Shown here one piece after another: positions 1 through 9,419 of a stretch of 64,000 nucleotides of DNA. Location: assembly GCF_013745115.1 (NCBI RefSeq), contig NZ_CP051151.1, forward strand, positions 868,001 to 932,000, in the 5' to 3' direction. The notes below the pieces were generated by a model that made no database searches, was not told the DNA's origin, and worked only from the letters and a program-made list of their open reading frames with translations. The first letter of the stretch is position 1, and every line of letters starts with the position of its first letter. Source of the stretch: Hujiaoplasma nucleasis (GTDB lineage Bacteria; Bacillota_I; Bacilli_A; Izemoplasmatales; Hujiaoplasmataceae). The position numbers and the translations under genes are program-made.

Positions 1-1970
1 GTTTTATTGGTATAGAAATGGCTGAAAATTTACATCATTTAGGAATGGAAGTTTCAATTGTAGAAATGGCAAACCAAGTTATGGGTCCAATTGATATTGA
101 AATGGCTGAGATTATCCACCAACATATTAGAAATAAAGGTGTTGATTTAATCTTATCTGATGGTGTTAAATCTTTTAATAATGAAGGTAAAGAAATCGAA
201 CTGACTTCTGGCAAGAAAATCCAAACAGATTTAATTATTTTCTCAATTGGCGTTAGACCAGAAAATCTGCTAGCCAAAGAAGCTGGGATTGAATTGGGTA
301 AATTTGGCGGGATTTCTGTCAATGAATATTTACAAACATCAGATCCTAATATATATGCTATTGGTGATGTTATTGAAGTCAATGATTTTGTTACTAAAGA
401 TATAACCATGATTCCTCTAGCAGGGCCAGCTAATAAACAAGGAAGAATCGTCGCAGATAACTTATGCGGCATTGAATCTGTATACACAGGTTCTATGGGA
501 ACTTCAGTAGCTAAGGTCTTTGATTATACCGTTGGTTCAACTGGTAATAATGAAAAAACATTAATTAAAAAGAAATTGAAATATAAAACCATTCATATCC
601 ACCCAGGATCTCATGCGGGCTATTATCCAGGTTCTACAACCATAGCTATGAAACTCTTATTTGATCCTGAAACTGAAAAAATTTATGGTGGCCAAGCTGT
701 AGGTATGGATGGGGTAGACAAACGTATTGATGTTATAGCAACCGCTATCCGTGCTAACCTAAAAGTCACTGAACTAAAGGATTTAGAATTATCATATGCA
801 CCACCATTTTCTTCAGCCAAAGACCCAGTGAATATGCTTGGATTTGTTGCAGAAAATATCATCAACCATTTGGTTAAAGTCATCGAATGGAATGATGTCA
901 ATGAACTCATTAAATCTAAATCATTTATCTTAGATGTTAGAGATGAAATTGAATATCAATTAGGATCAATTCCAAGTGCTGTCAATATTCCCTTACCACA
1001 ACTAAGAAATAGATTAAATGAACTTCCTCTAGATCAAAAAATATACATCTATTGTCAAACTGGTATCCGTGCGTATAACGCATATAGGATATTAAGTCAA
1101 AAAGGTTTCGATGTTTACAACTTAGATGGAGCCTTTAGAACCTATCAATGCGTCTTTAACCCAGGCGAGACTTCTTCTTGCCAAGAAACAGATGATTCAG
1201 GTGTTATGATTATTGATCAACCTCAAATCGATCTAAATGATATTAAATCAGACTTACAAGTAAACGCCATTGGTTTACAATGTCCAGGACCAATTGTAAA
1301 AGCATTCAAAAGTCTTGAAAGCCTTAAAGATGGGCAAATACTAGAAATATCAGCAAGTGATCCAGGTTTTGAAAAAGATGTTGTAACATGGGCTAAAAAA
1401 GGTGGACATCAACTATTAACTGTTAATAAAGAAAATAAAAGCATGACTGCTTTTATTCGTAAAGGAACCCATCATATTCCATCTTCTCCTGCAGCCGCAA
1501 AAGATGGATCTACCATTGTTGTCTTCTCTCAAGATTTAGATAAGGCATTAGCTGCTTTCATTATCGCTCAAGGTGCTAAGGCCATGGGTAAAGATGTATC
1601 ACTATTCTTCACATTCTGGGGATTAAATATCTTAAGGAAAGCTAAAAAACAAAAAGTTAAAAAAGCATTCTTAGAAAAAATGTTTGGCAAAATGATGCCA
1701 AGAGGTAGCAAAAAATTACCTATTTCTAAAATGAATATGGCTGGAATGGGTCCTCTTATGATGAAACATATTATGAAAAAGAAAAATGTTGATTCATTAG
1801 AACTCATGATAGAAAAAGCAAAAGAGTTAGATATCAAGCTTACTGCTTGTGCAATGAGTATGGATATTTTAGGTATTAAAAAAGAAGAATTAATCGACGG
1901 TATTGAAATCGCTGGAGTTGCGACTTACTTAGGTGATACCGCTGATTCAAATCATAATTTATTTATTTAA
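1..1970 (+). CDS. CoA-disulfide reductase-like protein with rhodanese, TusA and DsrE domains (5' partial)
   Basis: The reading frame is open from the first bases and enters inside an NAD-binding Rossmann fold (GIEMAENL), so the N-terminus lies outside the window. Visible order: FAD/NAD(P) disulfide oxidoreductase of the CoA-disulfide reductase/NADH oxidase type (to about nt 850, FAD motif IYAIGDV near 350); rhodanese domain (about 870-1155, active loop CQTGIR); TusA/SirA-like domain (about 1250-1470, CPGP motif); DsrE-like domain (about 1510-1960, Cys in LTACAMSM). All are known sulfur-handling folds, so the inferred role is low-molecular-weight thiol reduction and persulfide or polysulfide relay in the cytoplasm. 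Rhodanese and TusA fusions to this reductase are known in anaerobic Firmicutes. The stop is followed directly by a strong terminator. Confidence 0.88.
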   Translation, partial: FIGIEMAENLHHLGMEVSIVEMANQVMGPIDIEMAEIIHQHIRNKGVDLILSDGVKSFNNEGKEIELTSGKKIQTDLIIFSIGVRPENLLAKEAGIELGKFGGISVNEYLQTSDPNIYAIGDVIEVNDFVTKDITMIPLAGPANKQGRIVADNLCGIESVYTGSMGTSVAKVFDYTVGSTGNNEKTLIKKKLKYKTIHIHPGSHAGYYPGSTTIAMKLLFDPETEKIYGGQAVGMDGVDKRIDVIATAIRANLKVTELKDLELSYAPPFSSAKDPVNMLGFVAENIINHLVKVIEWNDVNELIKSKSFILDVRDEIEYQLGSIPSAVNIPLPQLRNRLNELPLDQKIYIYCQTGIRAYNAYRILSQKGFDVYNLDGAFRTYQCVFNPGETSSCQETDDSGVMIIDQPQIDLNDIKSDLQVNAIGLQCPGPIVKAFKSLESLKDGQILEISASDPGFEKDVVTWAKKGGHQLLTVNKENKSMTAFIRKGTHHIPSSPAAAKDGSTIVVFSQDLDKALAAFIIAQGAKAMGKDVSLFFTFWGLNILRKAKKQKVKKAFLEKMFGKMMPRGSKKLPISKMNMAGMGPLMMKHIMKKKNVDSLELMIEKAKELDIKLTACAMSMDILGIKKEELIDGIEIAGVATYLGDTADSNHNLFI

Positions 1971-1974
1971 ATTT

Positions 1975-2010
1975 AAAAATCCCTAGTTCATGAAAACTAG
2001 GGATTTTTTT
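1975..2010. terminator. Bidirectional intrinsic terminator
   Basis: A 14-bp inverted repeat (1975-1988 with 1995-2008, core ATCCCTAGTT) is flanked by A-rich and T-rich tracts on both sides. It can end the sulfur-protein gene on the plus strand and tpiA on the minus strand. Confidence 0.85.
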
Positions 2011-2015
2011 TATGT

Positions 2016-2789
2016 TTATTTAATAAATTTTTTTATTTTCAAAGGTGCATTGGCCATTTCAATAAATTGATCTGGGTCCAAAGAAGCACCACCGATTAAG
2101 GCTCCGTCAATATTTTCTTTAGATATTAATTCTTCAATATTGGCAGGCTTAACTGAACCACCATACTGAATTCTAATACCTTCAGAAACCACTGGACCAT
2201 AAAGTTTCTTGATTTGTGAACGAATAAAACCACATGCTTCGTCTGCTTGTTCAGCACTTGCAGTTTTTCCAGTTCCAATTGCCCAAATCGGTTCATAGGC
2301 AATCACAATATCTTTCATTTCAATGGCTGGAATATCTTTAAAAGCATTTTTGATTTGCCTTTCTAAAACATCATTTGTTAGGTTGTTTTCTCTTTCTTCT
2401 AGTTTTTCTCCTACACAAACAATTGGCAACAAGTCATTTCTTATCGCTGCTTTTATCTTCTTATTAACATCTTCATCAGTTTCGTGAAAGTACTGTCTTC
2501 TTTCACTATGACCAATAAGGACATACTCAACATTGTATGATTCTAATAAAGGACCAGATATTTCACCTGTATAAGCGCCTTCATCTTCATAAAATATATT
2601 TTGTGCCCCAATTCTTAATTCTTCACCTTGTCTTGTAATTAAACATCTTAATAAAGGTGCTTGAGCAAAAACAACTGTATCAACTTTTTCTTTTTCTGGC
2701 ATTTTCTCTGAAACTTTCAAGATAAAGAATAAAGCTTCATCTCTTGTTTTAAACATTTTCCAGTTACCAGCGATAATAGGTTTTCTCAT
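2016..2789 (-). CDS. tpiA: Triose-phosphate isomerase
   Basis: Cytoplasmic glycolytic enzyme interconverting dihydroxyacetone phosphate and glyceraldehyde 3-phosphate. The 257-residue protein begins MRKPIIAGNWKMFK, the canonical TIM start containing the catalytic Lys. It also carries the catalytic His in LIGHSERRQ, the catalytic Glu in AYEPIWAIGTG, and the phosphate-binding YGGSVKP and GALIGGASL motifs. Start 2789 is chosen over upstream in-frame codons because AAGGA precedes it and the family begins there. It lies 25 nt downstream of pgk and is probably cotranscribed with it. Confidence 0.97.
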   Translation of the reverse strand: MRKPIIAGNWKMFKTRDEALFFILKVSEKMPEKEKVDTVVFAQAPLLRCLITRQGEELRIGAQNIFYEDEGAYTGEISGPLLESYNVEYVLIGHSERRQYFHETDEDVNKKIKAAIRNDLLPIVCVGEKLEERENNLTNDVLERQIKNAFKDIPAIEMKDIVIAYEPIWAIGTGKTASAEQADEACGFIRSQIKKLYGPVVSEGIRIQYGGSVKPANIEELISKENIDGALIGGASLDPDQFIEMANAPLKIKKFIK

Positions 2790-2814
2790 AAAATCATTCC
2801 TTACGTTTATTTTC

Positions 2815-4041
2815 TTAGTGTCCACAGTGTGAATCACCACATCCACAATCCACTGAGTCATCGATAGAATCAATACCAGGTAGAGGCTTGCCTTCTAAGA
2901 ATTGAAGTGATGCCCCACCTCCAGTAGATATATGTGTAAATTTATCTTTATAGCCCATTTGAATAGCTGCGGCTGCAGAATCTCCTCCACCAATAATGGT
3001 TCTTGCATTTTTTAAATGAGCAAGAATCTCACAAATGGCTTCGGTACCTTTAGCGAAATTTTCAAATTCAAATACACCAAGAGGTCCATTCCATACAACA
3101 GTCTTTGCGTGTTTCAAATGTTTTTTAAATAATTTAATTGTTTTAGGGCCAACATCTAAACCTTCTTCAGTATCTTTTATACCCTTATAATCAGTTACCC
3201 TAAATGGTGCACTAGCTGAAAACTCTTCCGCTACAACTAAATCTTTAGGTAAGATAATTTTACCCTTAGCTTTTTCTAAAAGTTCATTTGCTAAATCCAA
3301 CTTATCATTTTCAACAATAGAATTACCAATATTATAACCCTGTGCTTTCATAAAAGTATAAGCCATACCGCCACCAATTAACACTTTATCAGCGACCTTT
3401 AATAAGTTTTCAATAACACCTATTTTATCAGAAACTTTAGCACCCCCTAAAATAGCCACAAAAGGTCTTTCAGGTTCTTCGACTGTAGATCCTATATAAC
3501 GAATTTCTTTTTCCATTAAATAACCAGCAGCTGTTTCTAAACGACTAGCTATTCCAACATTTGAAGCATGAGCCCTATGAGCAGTCCCGAAAGCATCATT
3601 AACAAAGACATCACCTAAGCTTGCCCAATATGCACCTAAATCATCATCATTCTTAGATTCTTTCTTACCATCTAAGTCCTCGAATCTAGTGTTTTCAACC
3701 ATAACAATATCTTTTGCTTTCATATCATTAATGGCTTTTTCTAATTTTTCTCCCCTAGTTTCAGGAACAAAAACGACTTCTTTACCCAATAATTCACTTA
3801 ATCTCTCTGATACTATTTTCAATGAATTTTTAGCTAAATCTTCTTCTTTTTTTATTCTTCCTAAATGTGAAAATAAAATCACTTTAGCTGATTCATCCAA
3901 TAAATATTGGATGGTCGGTAAAGCTTGGACGATACGATTATCATCCGTAATCACACCATCTTGTATAGGTACATTAAAATCCACTCTTACTAAAACTTTT
4001 TTTTCAAAAACATTTATATCTTCTAAGGTTTTCTTTTTCAT
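2815..4041 (-). CDS. pgk: Phosphoglycerate kinase
   Basis: Transfers the acyl phosphate of 1,3-bisphosphoglycerate to ADP. The 408-residue protein has the RVDFNVP substrate motif near the N-terminus, the hinge/nucleotide segment [20 protein letters not shown], and the C-terminal GGGDSAAA and STGGGASL motifs. Start 4041 follows AAGGAGG at ideal spacing; a methionine six codons upstream has none. After the normal C-terminus ([10 protein letters not shown]) there is an extra tail with four Cys and two His ([12 protein letters not shown]), which could bind a metal. Operon with tpiA. Confidence 0.96.
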   Translation of the reverse strand: MKKKTLEDINVFEKKVLVRVDFNVPIQDGVITDDNRIVQALPTIQYLLDESAKVILFSHLGRIKKEEDLAKNSLKIVSERLSELLGKEVVFVPETRGEKLEKAINDMKAKDIVMVENTRFEDLDGKKESKNDDDLGAYWASLGDVFVNDAFGTAHRAHASNVGIASRLETAAGYLMEKEIRYIGSTVEEPERPFVAILGGAKVSDKIGVIENLLKVADKVLIGGGMAYTFMKAQGYNIGNSIVENDKLDLANELLEKAKGKIILPKDLVVAEEFSASAPFRVTDYKGIKDTEEGLDVGPKTIKLFKKHLKHAKTVVWNGPLGVFEFENFAKGTEAICEILAHLKNARTIIGGGDSAAAAIQMGYKDKFTHISTGGGASLQFLEGKPLPGIDSIDDSVDCGCGDSHCGH

Positions 4042-4135
4042 TGGATCCTCCTTTATCACATTCTTTATTATACTAAATTTATTGGTTTTTTTCTACAATT
4101 AATCATGTAAAATTAGATTTATTTTGAATTCGAAG

Positions 4136-4522
4136 TCATAAATTTAATATCGTTTTTACTTTGTCAATTTGCTTGATAAATATATCATACGAATAGACTT
4201 TCAGGCAATGTCCATCTTTAAAATAAATGATCACTGATTTGTGAGATTTTTCCCAATACAAAATTTGATGATAGTTAATATAAAAGGCTTGTTCAAGCCG
4301 ATAGGATTGAATACATAAAAAAGCCATCTCTTGATTGACCACAAGGGGTATTTTATTCTTAAAACCAAACTTTCTTTTTGTTAAATATTCTCTAGTCTTT
4401 AGATCAACCAAACCATCTTTTAAGATACGATTAAAAAAACGAACAATGGGTTCATCATATATTCTTATATTTTGATTTTGACATACATAGATTTTATAAT
4501 TGATTAATTTAATATAATCCAT
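4136..4522 (-). CDS. ComK-like transcription factor
   Basis: 128 residues. The pattern of the C-terminal two-thirds matches the ComK family: a basic stretch (LTKRKFGFKNK), then KIPLVVNQEMAFLC, an S-x-R element with a WI/YI-type strand (SYRLEQAFYINYHQI), then VIIYFKDGHCLKVYSYD and a closing helix. ComK is the competence master regulator of Bacillus, and short ComK-like proteins occur in relatives. No LytTR, HTH or membrane segment is apparent. The recognition is by eye and the protein is shorter than Bacillus ComK, so function is uncertain. It lies between pgk-tpiA and pstA on the same strand but is separated from pstA by a terminator. Confidence 0.5.
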   Translation of the reverse strand: MDYIKLINYKIYVCQNQNIRIYDEPIVRFFNRILKDGLVDLKTREYLTKRKFGFKNKIPLVVNQEMAFLCIQSYRLEQAFYINYHQILYWEKSHKSVIIYFKDGHCLKVYSYDIFIKQIDKVKTILNL

Positions 4523-4561
4523 CTTAATAAACCTTCAATTATTCCTAAATTTTTTCAAAGA

Positions 4562-4586
4562 AAAAAAGAAGGAAGCTCCTTCTTTT
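4562..4586 (-). terminator. Terminator of pstA
   Basis: On the minus strand AAAGAAGGA and TCCTTCTTT arms with a GCT-type loop are followed by a run of seven or more T, immediately after the pstA stop codon. Confidence 0.85.
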
Positions 4587-4909
4587 TATGTTTTTATGAA
4601 TTGTTCCACATCTAATACGAAGATAGTGGCACCACCTACTTGTACTTCAACGGGTGTAGAAGAAAAAATTCCAAATTCACTAGATATAGCATTAGGCACT
4701 AATTTTGTCCTTTGCTTAGAATGTTCTGAAATTAACTCAATGCATTCATCCATTCTATCATCTTGAACACCTATAATGATTGTGGTATTTCCGCTTTTTA
4801 AAAAACCACCTGTCGTTGCGAGTTTTGTTACAAAGAAATCTGATTGAATCAAAGTCTTGATGACTAAATTCGCATCATCATTTGATACAACCGCCATGAC
4901 TAGTTTCAT
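4586..4909 (-). CDS. pstA: Cyclic-di-AMP receptor PstA/DarA family protein
   Basis: 107-residue PII-like protein. It opens with KLVMAVVSNDDANLVIKTL and continues with the flexible loop FFVTKLATTGGFLKSGNTT and IIIGVQDDRMDECIELI, all typical of the PstA/DarA (DUF970) family that binds c-di-AMP as a trimer. It ends with VEVQVGGATIFVLDVEQF, the conserved family terminus. Length is normal. RBS AAGGAGG lies just upstream. The physiological target is unknown in the family; it is a cytoplasmic second-messenger sensor. Confidence 0.95.
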   Translation of the reverse strand: MKLVMAVVSNDDANLVIKTLIQSDFFVTKLATTGGFLKSGNTTIIIGVQDDRMDECIELISEHSKQRTKLVPNAISSEFGIFSSTPVEVQVGGATIFVLDVEQFIKT

Positions 4910-4971
4910 AACAGCCTCCTTTTACATATTTTAACATAAAAATATGAAAATGTATCAATATTTAAAAAATC

Positions 4972-5934
4972 TTATGAATTTTTAATGATTGCTGTCATAG
5001 GAATTAAGAAGAAAAACATCCAAGACCAATAATATCCATTGAAAAAATATCCAAATAAGAAAAATAGAGTAATTGCTACAAATGGTGATAAAGCAACCAA
5101 GGATATTTTTTGATTCATTCTTGCTGATGATAATAGAATTGAAGCAACAGGCACCAATAAGAAAATCAACCATAAAGGATGCCAGATATCATACAAGGAA
5201 CCAAAAACAATATAAACTGTCAATAAAGTTAAGACCAACATTCCAATCAACATTTCAATTCTTCTATCCCTTAATCCATTAATTCTGAAAGAAAAAATAA
5301 CATTAGAGTAAAAGGCAGGTAAAACCATAGCCAATAATATCAGCCAATTAAACCTAAATGGAAAGAAATAAAATGACAAGACGTATAAAATTGGTAATGA
5401 AATAAATACAATAAATGAAATAACCCTATAAGTTTGTCTTTTCTCTAAAATCGATAAAGCTGGAATTATAAAGAAAATAACCCAAGTCGGACGCCAAACC
5501 TTAAAAGATAAACCAATAGCTAAAAAGATAAGTAAGGAAATCAGTGGCGCTAACTCAATCAATGATTTCATTGGTGATTTTCTTTTAGATGAGATGATAC
5601 CTGAAATTGGAATTAAAAGAAAAGCTAACCAAGCAACATTCCACCAGCCTTTAGCAAAACCTAAACCAAAAAAGACAATCATTGCTATAAAAGGAGATAA
5701 GGCAACCAAACGATTTTTCTTGACTCTTTTTATAACCACTGTTTTACGTAGATGTCTAACCAACTCACGAGGTTGACCAATATGTTCTTCAAGTTCTTCT
5801 TCTAAAATACCATTATCAATTGCTTCATCAATAATCATGGTATATTCTTCTAAAATATCTTGAATTTCCTCACGATCAAAATTTGATTCCTGTAAATAAT
5901 ATTCTAACTTTTCTAAATACTTTTCCTTACTCAT
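4972..5934 (-). CDS. HAAS-domain membrane protein with five two-helix repeats
   Basis: 320 residues. The first 65 (LEKLEYYLQESNFDREEIQD, then EEELEEHIGQPRELV) match the cytoplasmic HAAS/DUF1700-type domain commonly paired with PadR regulators. The rest is membrane and is built of about five related hairpins near residues 76-114, 126-163, 172-208, 226-266 and 277-317. The common pattern is a hydrophobic helix, an aromatic W..W turn and an LIP(I/V)..II exit; the third copy is degenerate. The gene overlaps the upstream PadR gene by 8 nt, so the two are translationally coupled. Probably a PadR-controlled envelope-stress or lipid-related membrane protein; the biochemical role is unknown. Confidence 0.75.
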   Translation of the reverse strand: MSKEKYLEKLEYYLQESNFDREEIQDILEEYTMIIDEAIDNGILEEELEEHIGQPRELVRHLRKTVVIKRVKKNRLVALSPFIAMIVFFGLGFAKGWWNVAWLAFLLIPISGIISSKRKSPMKSLIELAPLISLLIFLAIGLSFKVWRPTWVIFFIIPALSILEKRQTYRVISFIVFISLPILYVLSFYFFPFRFNWLILLAMVLPAFYSNVIFSFRINGLRDRRIEMLIGMLVLTLLTVYIVFGSLYDIWHPLWLIFLLVPVASILLSSARMNQKISLVALSPFVAITLFFLFGYFFNGYYWSWMFFFLIPMTAIIKNS

Positions 5935-6244
5935 GATTTTCCCCCTTTAATATTTGATTCACTGAATGTGTAAACTCTTCCCACTCACCCATCAATAAAT
6001 TTAATTGTTCTAAACCCCTGTCTGTTAAATCATAATACTTTCTTGGTGCACCAACTTCATTATTAGCTTTCTCTTGTTTTAAAAAACCATCACTATATAA
6101 ACGTCTTAATATAGGATATATAGTATTCTCAGATACTTCTAAGTTTTTCATTTTTGAGAGAATTTCAAATGTTGATGATTTCTTATGTTGAATCAACTTC
6201 ATAATACATAATTCGACAATACCTTTTTTCATTTGGGTATTCAT
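5927..6244 (-). CDS. PadR-family transcriptional regulator
   Basis: 105 residues starting MNTQMKKGIVELC. The winged-helix signature is clear: LELCIMKLIQ-type first helix, FEILSKMKN, VSENTIYPILRRLYSDGFL recognition helix and wing, then GAPRKYYDLTDRG. Start 6244 is preceded by AGAGGTGATT; an ORF extension further upstream has no RBS. Cytoplasmic DNA-binding repressor, expected to control itself and the coupled HAAS membrane protein. The promoter lies immediately upstream and an inverted repeat lies at 6307-6327. Confidence 0.92.
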   Translation of the reverse strand: MNTQMKKGIVELCIMKLIQHKKSSTFEILSKMKNLEVSENTIYPILRRLYSDGFLKQEKANNEVGAPRKYYDLTDRGLEQLNLLMGEWEEFTHSVNQILKGENHE

Positions 6245-6257
6245 ACAATCACCTCTA

Positions 6258-6285
6258 AATATACAATACCACATAATTGTGTCAA
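6258..6285 (-). promoter_or_regulatory. Promoter of the padR-HAAS operon
   Basis: Minus-strand TTGACA (6280-6285), 16-bp spacer, TATATT (6258-6263), about 14 nt before the start codon. Confidence 0.7.
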
Positions 6286-6306
6286 ACGCAATAACTTTTT
6301 GTCTAA

Positions 6307-6327
6307 AACACAAAAAGTTTTTGTGTT
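6307..6327. promoter_or_regulatory. Perfect 21-bp inverted repeat upstream of padR
   Basis: Arms AACACAAAAA and TTTTTGTGTT around a single central base, about 22 bp upstream of the padR -35. Candidate regulator-binding site; as a hairpin it would be AT-rich with almost no loop. Confidence 0.45.
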
Positions 6328-6331
6328 AAAC

Positions 6332-6357
6332 AAAAAAAGACATATGTCTATGTCTTT
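6332..6357 (-). terminator. Terminator of the suf operon
   Basis: Minus-strand arms AAAGACAT and ATGTCTTT around a six-base loop, then seven T. It begins at the sufB stop codon. Confidence 0.8.
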
Positions 6358-7760
6358 TATCCGATTGAATCGGTCATTTCTAATTTAATTAATTGATTTA
6401 ATTCAACAGCGTATTCCATAGGTAACTCTCTAGCGAAAGGTTCAATAAAGCCCATGACAATCATTTCTTTGGCTTGGTCTTCAGTTAAACCACGACTCAT
6501 TAAGTAAAATAGTTCATCATCACTTACCTTGGAAACAGTCGCTTCATGTTCAATTTGACCCTTAAAATTCTTAACAATATTGGTTGGTATTGTATCTGAT
6601 GAAGAATCTCTATCTACTAAAATAGTATCACACTCAATGGTGGCTCGAGCATTCTCTGCCTTACCTTCTTGAGAAACAACACCCCTATAATTTACTTTTC
6701 CACCTTTCGTGGCTATAGACTTAGAAACAATCTTAGATGTGGTATTCTTACCAATATGGATCATTTTAGCCCCGGTATCTTGATATTGACCCTTACCTGC
6801 AAAAGCAATGGTAATGGTTGTTCCTTTAGCATAGTCTCCCTTTAAAATACAAGAAGGATACTTCATATTTAAACCTGAACCAATATTCCCATCAATCCAT
6901 TCCATATGGCCATAATCTTCAACTATAGAACGTTTAGTTACTAGGTTATAGATATTAGTAGACCAGTTTTGAACGGTAGAATAACGGCATTTAGCGTGTT
7001 TTTTTACATATATTTCAACCACAGCCGCATGCAAGGAAGAATTAGAATATATAGGCGCTGTACAACCTTCAACATAATTTAAAGATGCTTGATCATCAAC
7101 AATAATCAAGGTTCTTTCAAATTGACCCATACGCTCAGAATTAATTCTAAAATATGACTGTAAAGGTTTTTCTATTTGAACACCCTTAGGTACATATATA
7201 AAAGAACCTCCACTCCACACAGCAGTATTTAAAGCAGCGTAGCGGTTATCTATATATGGGACAGCCTTGGTAAAATATTCTTTAAATAAATCTGAATGTT
7301 CTTTCAAGGCAGAATCTGTATCCAAAAATATAACACCCAAATCACTTAATTCTTGAATCGTGCTATGATAAACTGCTTCAGATTCAAATTGGGTTGTGAC
7401 CCCAGATAGATATTTTTGTTCAGCTTCAGGTATTCCTAATTTATTAAAGGTTTCTTTAATTTCTTCAGGAACATCCTTCCAATCTTTTTCGACCTTATCT
7501 GAAGACTTAATGAAATATATAATGTCATTAAAATCAATATCAGATAAATCAGGTCCCCAATTAGGGTCACTAATTTCATAAAAGGCTTTTAAAGCATCTA
7601 ATCTAATATTCAACATCCAATCAGGTTCGTTTTTTATCTGAGAAATTTCTCTAACAACCTCTTCAGATAATCCTCTTTTGGTTTCTTTAACAGATTTAGT
7701 CTCTGTTTTAAAACCATATTTATAATCTTTATTGTAATCAAAATCTTGTTTTTGACTCAT
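6357..7760 (-). CDS. sufB: Fe-S cluster assembly scaffold SufB
   Basis: 467-residue core scaffold of the SUF system; with SufC and SufD it forms the complex on which clusters are built. The typical N-terminus ([10 protein letters not shown], then [11 protein letters not shown]) leads to NEPDWML and the beta-helix core, e.g. [20 protein letters not shown] and [13 protein letters not shown]. The C-terminal [20 protein letters not shown] followed by [11 protein letters not shown] is the family signature shared with SufD. Last gene of a sufCDSUB operon in the Bacillus order, 8 nt after sufU. Confidence 0.97.
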   Translation of the reverse strand: MSQKQDFDYNKDYKYGFKTETKSVKETKRGLSEEVVREISQIKNEPDWMLNIRLDALKAFYEISDPNWGPDLSDIDFNDIIYFIKSSDKVEKDWKDVPEEIKETFNKLGIPEAEQKYLSGVTTQFESEAVYHSTIQELSDLGVIFLDTDSALKEHSDLFKEYFTKAVPYIDNRYAALNTAVWSGGSFIYVPKGVQIEKPLQSYFRINSERMGQFERTLIIVDDQASLNYVEGCTAPIYSNSSLHAAVVEIYVKKHAKCRYSTVQNWSTNIYNLVTKRSIVEDYGHMEWIDGNIGSGLNMKYPSCILKGDYAKGTTITIAFAGKGQYQDTGAKMIHIGKNTTSKIVSKSIATKGGKVNYRGVVSQEGKAENARATIECDTILVDRDSSSDTIPTNIVKNFKGQIEHEATVSKVSDDELFYLMSRGLTEDQAKEMIVMGFIEPFARELPMEYAVELNQLIKLEMTDSIG

Positions 7761-7768
7761 AATAACCT

Positions 7769-8191
7769 CTATTCTAAGCTATCTTTAAATGCAATCCAAG
7801 CAATGGAAGCACATTTAATTCTAGCAGGGAATTTTTTTACACCACTAAAAACTGCAGCTTCTTCTAAATCAACAGATTCATCAAATTCTTTATTGGTTAC
7901 CATATTGATATAAGTATCAACGATTTTCTTTGCTTCTTCCACACTTTTACCTATCATAATTTCCGATAAAACTGAAGCTGAAGCCACCGATATAGAACAA
8001 CCTGTTGCGACTTGTTTAACATCCTTAACGAATCCATCCTCAATTAATACTTGTATGGTGATATCATCGCCACAAGATGGATTTTTGATTCTATTTTTAT
8101 GGTAATGGTCATCATTAATTAACCCTTTATTTCTTGGGTTTTTATAATGTTCCATAATAATTTCCCTATATAAATGATCTAAATTATTCAT
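7769..8191 (-). CDS. sufU: SufU sulfur-transfer protein
   Basis: 140 residues, IscU-like fold. In Gram-positives SufU is a zinc protein that takes sulfur from SufS. The expected ligands are present: Asp and Cys in NPSCGDD, Cys in [10 protein letters not shown] and Cys in RIKCASIAW. The Gram-positive insertion between the second and third ligands ([14 protein letters not shown] onward) is also present, which separates SufU from IscU. Lies 10 nt after sufS and 8 nt before sufB. Confidence 0.96.
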   Translation of the reverse strand: MNNLDHLYREIIMEHYKNPRNKGLINDDHYHKNRIKNPSCGDDITIQVLIEDGFVKDVKQVATGCSISVASASVLSEIMIGKSVEEAKKIVDTYINMVTNKEFDESVDLEEAAVFSGVKKFPARIKCASIAWIAFKDSLE

Positions 8192-8201
8192 GATTGACTC
8201 C

Positions 8202-9416
8202 TTAAAAACCTAGTTCTTTAAAATATTGAATGGCTTCCTTAATGGCTAATACCAATTGATCAACGTCTTCATAGGTATTGTAAAAATAGATGGTTCCTCT
8301 TAAGGAACTATGGATACCTAAATGATCATGGATTAACTTAGCACAATGCTGTCCAGCTCTCAAAGCAATATTTTTTTCAGCGAAAAATGATATGGCATCA
8401 TGAGAAGGTACATCGGTTAAATTGAAAGTGAAAATAAAAGTATCTGATTGATGATTATATAAGTCGATACCTTGAATAGATTCTAAAGATGTCATTAAAT
8501 AATGATAAAGTTTTTCTGAATATGTATGAATCTTATCAATTGTGGCCTTCTCTAAATATTCAATAGCAGCTTTCAAACCAATTGCTTCGGCAATCGGCAT
8601 GGTGCCTGCTTCAAATTTAAAAGGACTTTCTTTCCAAGAAAAACCATCTTTTTCAACATCCAAGGACATATCTCCGCCAAATTCTAAAGGCGTCATTTGA
8701 TTTAAAAGTTGCTTTTTACCATATAAGACACCTATGCCGGTTGGACCTAACATCTTGTGGCCAGAAAAGGCATAAAAATCAGCGTCTAAGGCTTTAACAT
8801 CAACCTTAAGATGTTGGATGGCTTGTGCCCCATCCACAACCACTAAGGCCCCATATTCATGGGCTATTTTAATTATTTCTTTTAAAGGTGAAGCATAACC
8901 TAATACATTAGATACATGATGAATCACCACAATTTTTGTATTATCATTAATGGCTTCTTTAAATGCTTCAAGACCGACTTTACCCTCTGGGCTTAAAGTA
9001 ATATATTTAAGAGTAGCTCCTTTTTCTTTTGAAACATTAAACCAAGGTAATATAGAAGAATGGTGTTCTGCCATATTGGTAAGAATAACATCACCTTCTT
9101 TGATATGATTCAATCCATAAGATCTTGCCACCAAATTTAAAGAAGCGGTCGTCCCTCTAGTAAAAATAACTTCTTCTTCTAAAGCATTGATAAAAGAAGC
9201 GACTTTTACCCTCGCCTCTTCATATAGTTCTGTAGCTTCTTGACTTTGTTGGTACATACCACGATGAATATTTGCAGACAACCTTTGATTATAATCATTC
9301 ACAGCGTCAATCACTGATTGAGGCTTTAAACTTGTGGCTGCACTATCGAAAAAGCGATAATTATCTTTAATTTGTGGAAAATCCTTAATCCAATGATTTT
9401 GTTCCAAAAATCTCAC
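8202..9416 (-). CDS. sufS: Cysteine desulfurase SufS
   Basis: 404-residue PLP enzyme releasing sulfur from cysteine to SufU. Family features seen: YRFFDSAATSLKP start, ANIHRGMYQQS, the His before the PLP site (ADFYAFSGHKMLGPTGIG, Lys as Schiff-base residue), and the group II catalytic Cys in LRAGQHCAKLIH. Length is normal. The stop lies 10 nt before sufU and the start lies 3 nt after sufD. Confidence 0.97.
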   Translation of the reverse strand: MRFLEQNHWIKDFPQIKDNYRFFDSAATSLKPQSVIDAVNDYNQRLSANIHRGMYQQSQEATELYEEARVKVASFINALEEEVIFTRGTTASLNLVARSYGLNHIKEGDVILTNMAEHHSSILPWFNVSKEKGATLKYITLSPEGKVGLEAFKEAINDNTKIVVIHHVSNVLGYASPLKEIIKIAHEYGALVVVDGAQAIQHLKVDVKALDADFYAFSGHKMLGPTGIGVLYGKKQLLNQMTPLEFGGDMSLDVEKDGFSWKESPFKFEAGTMPIAEAIGLKAAIEYLEKATIDKIHTYSEKLYHYLMTSLESIQGIDLYNHQSDTFIFTFNLTDVPSHDAISFFAEKNIALRAGQHCAKLIHDHLGIHSSLRGTIYFYNTYEDVDQLVLAIKEAIQYFKELGF

Positions 9417-9419
9417 CTT

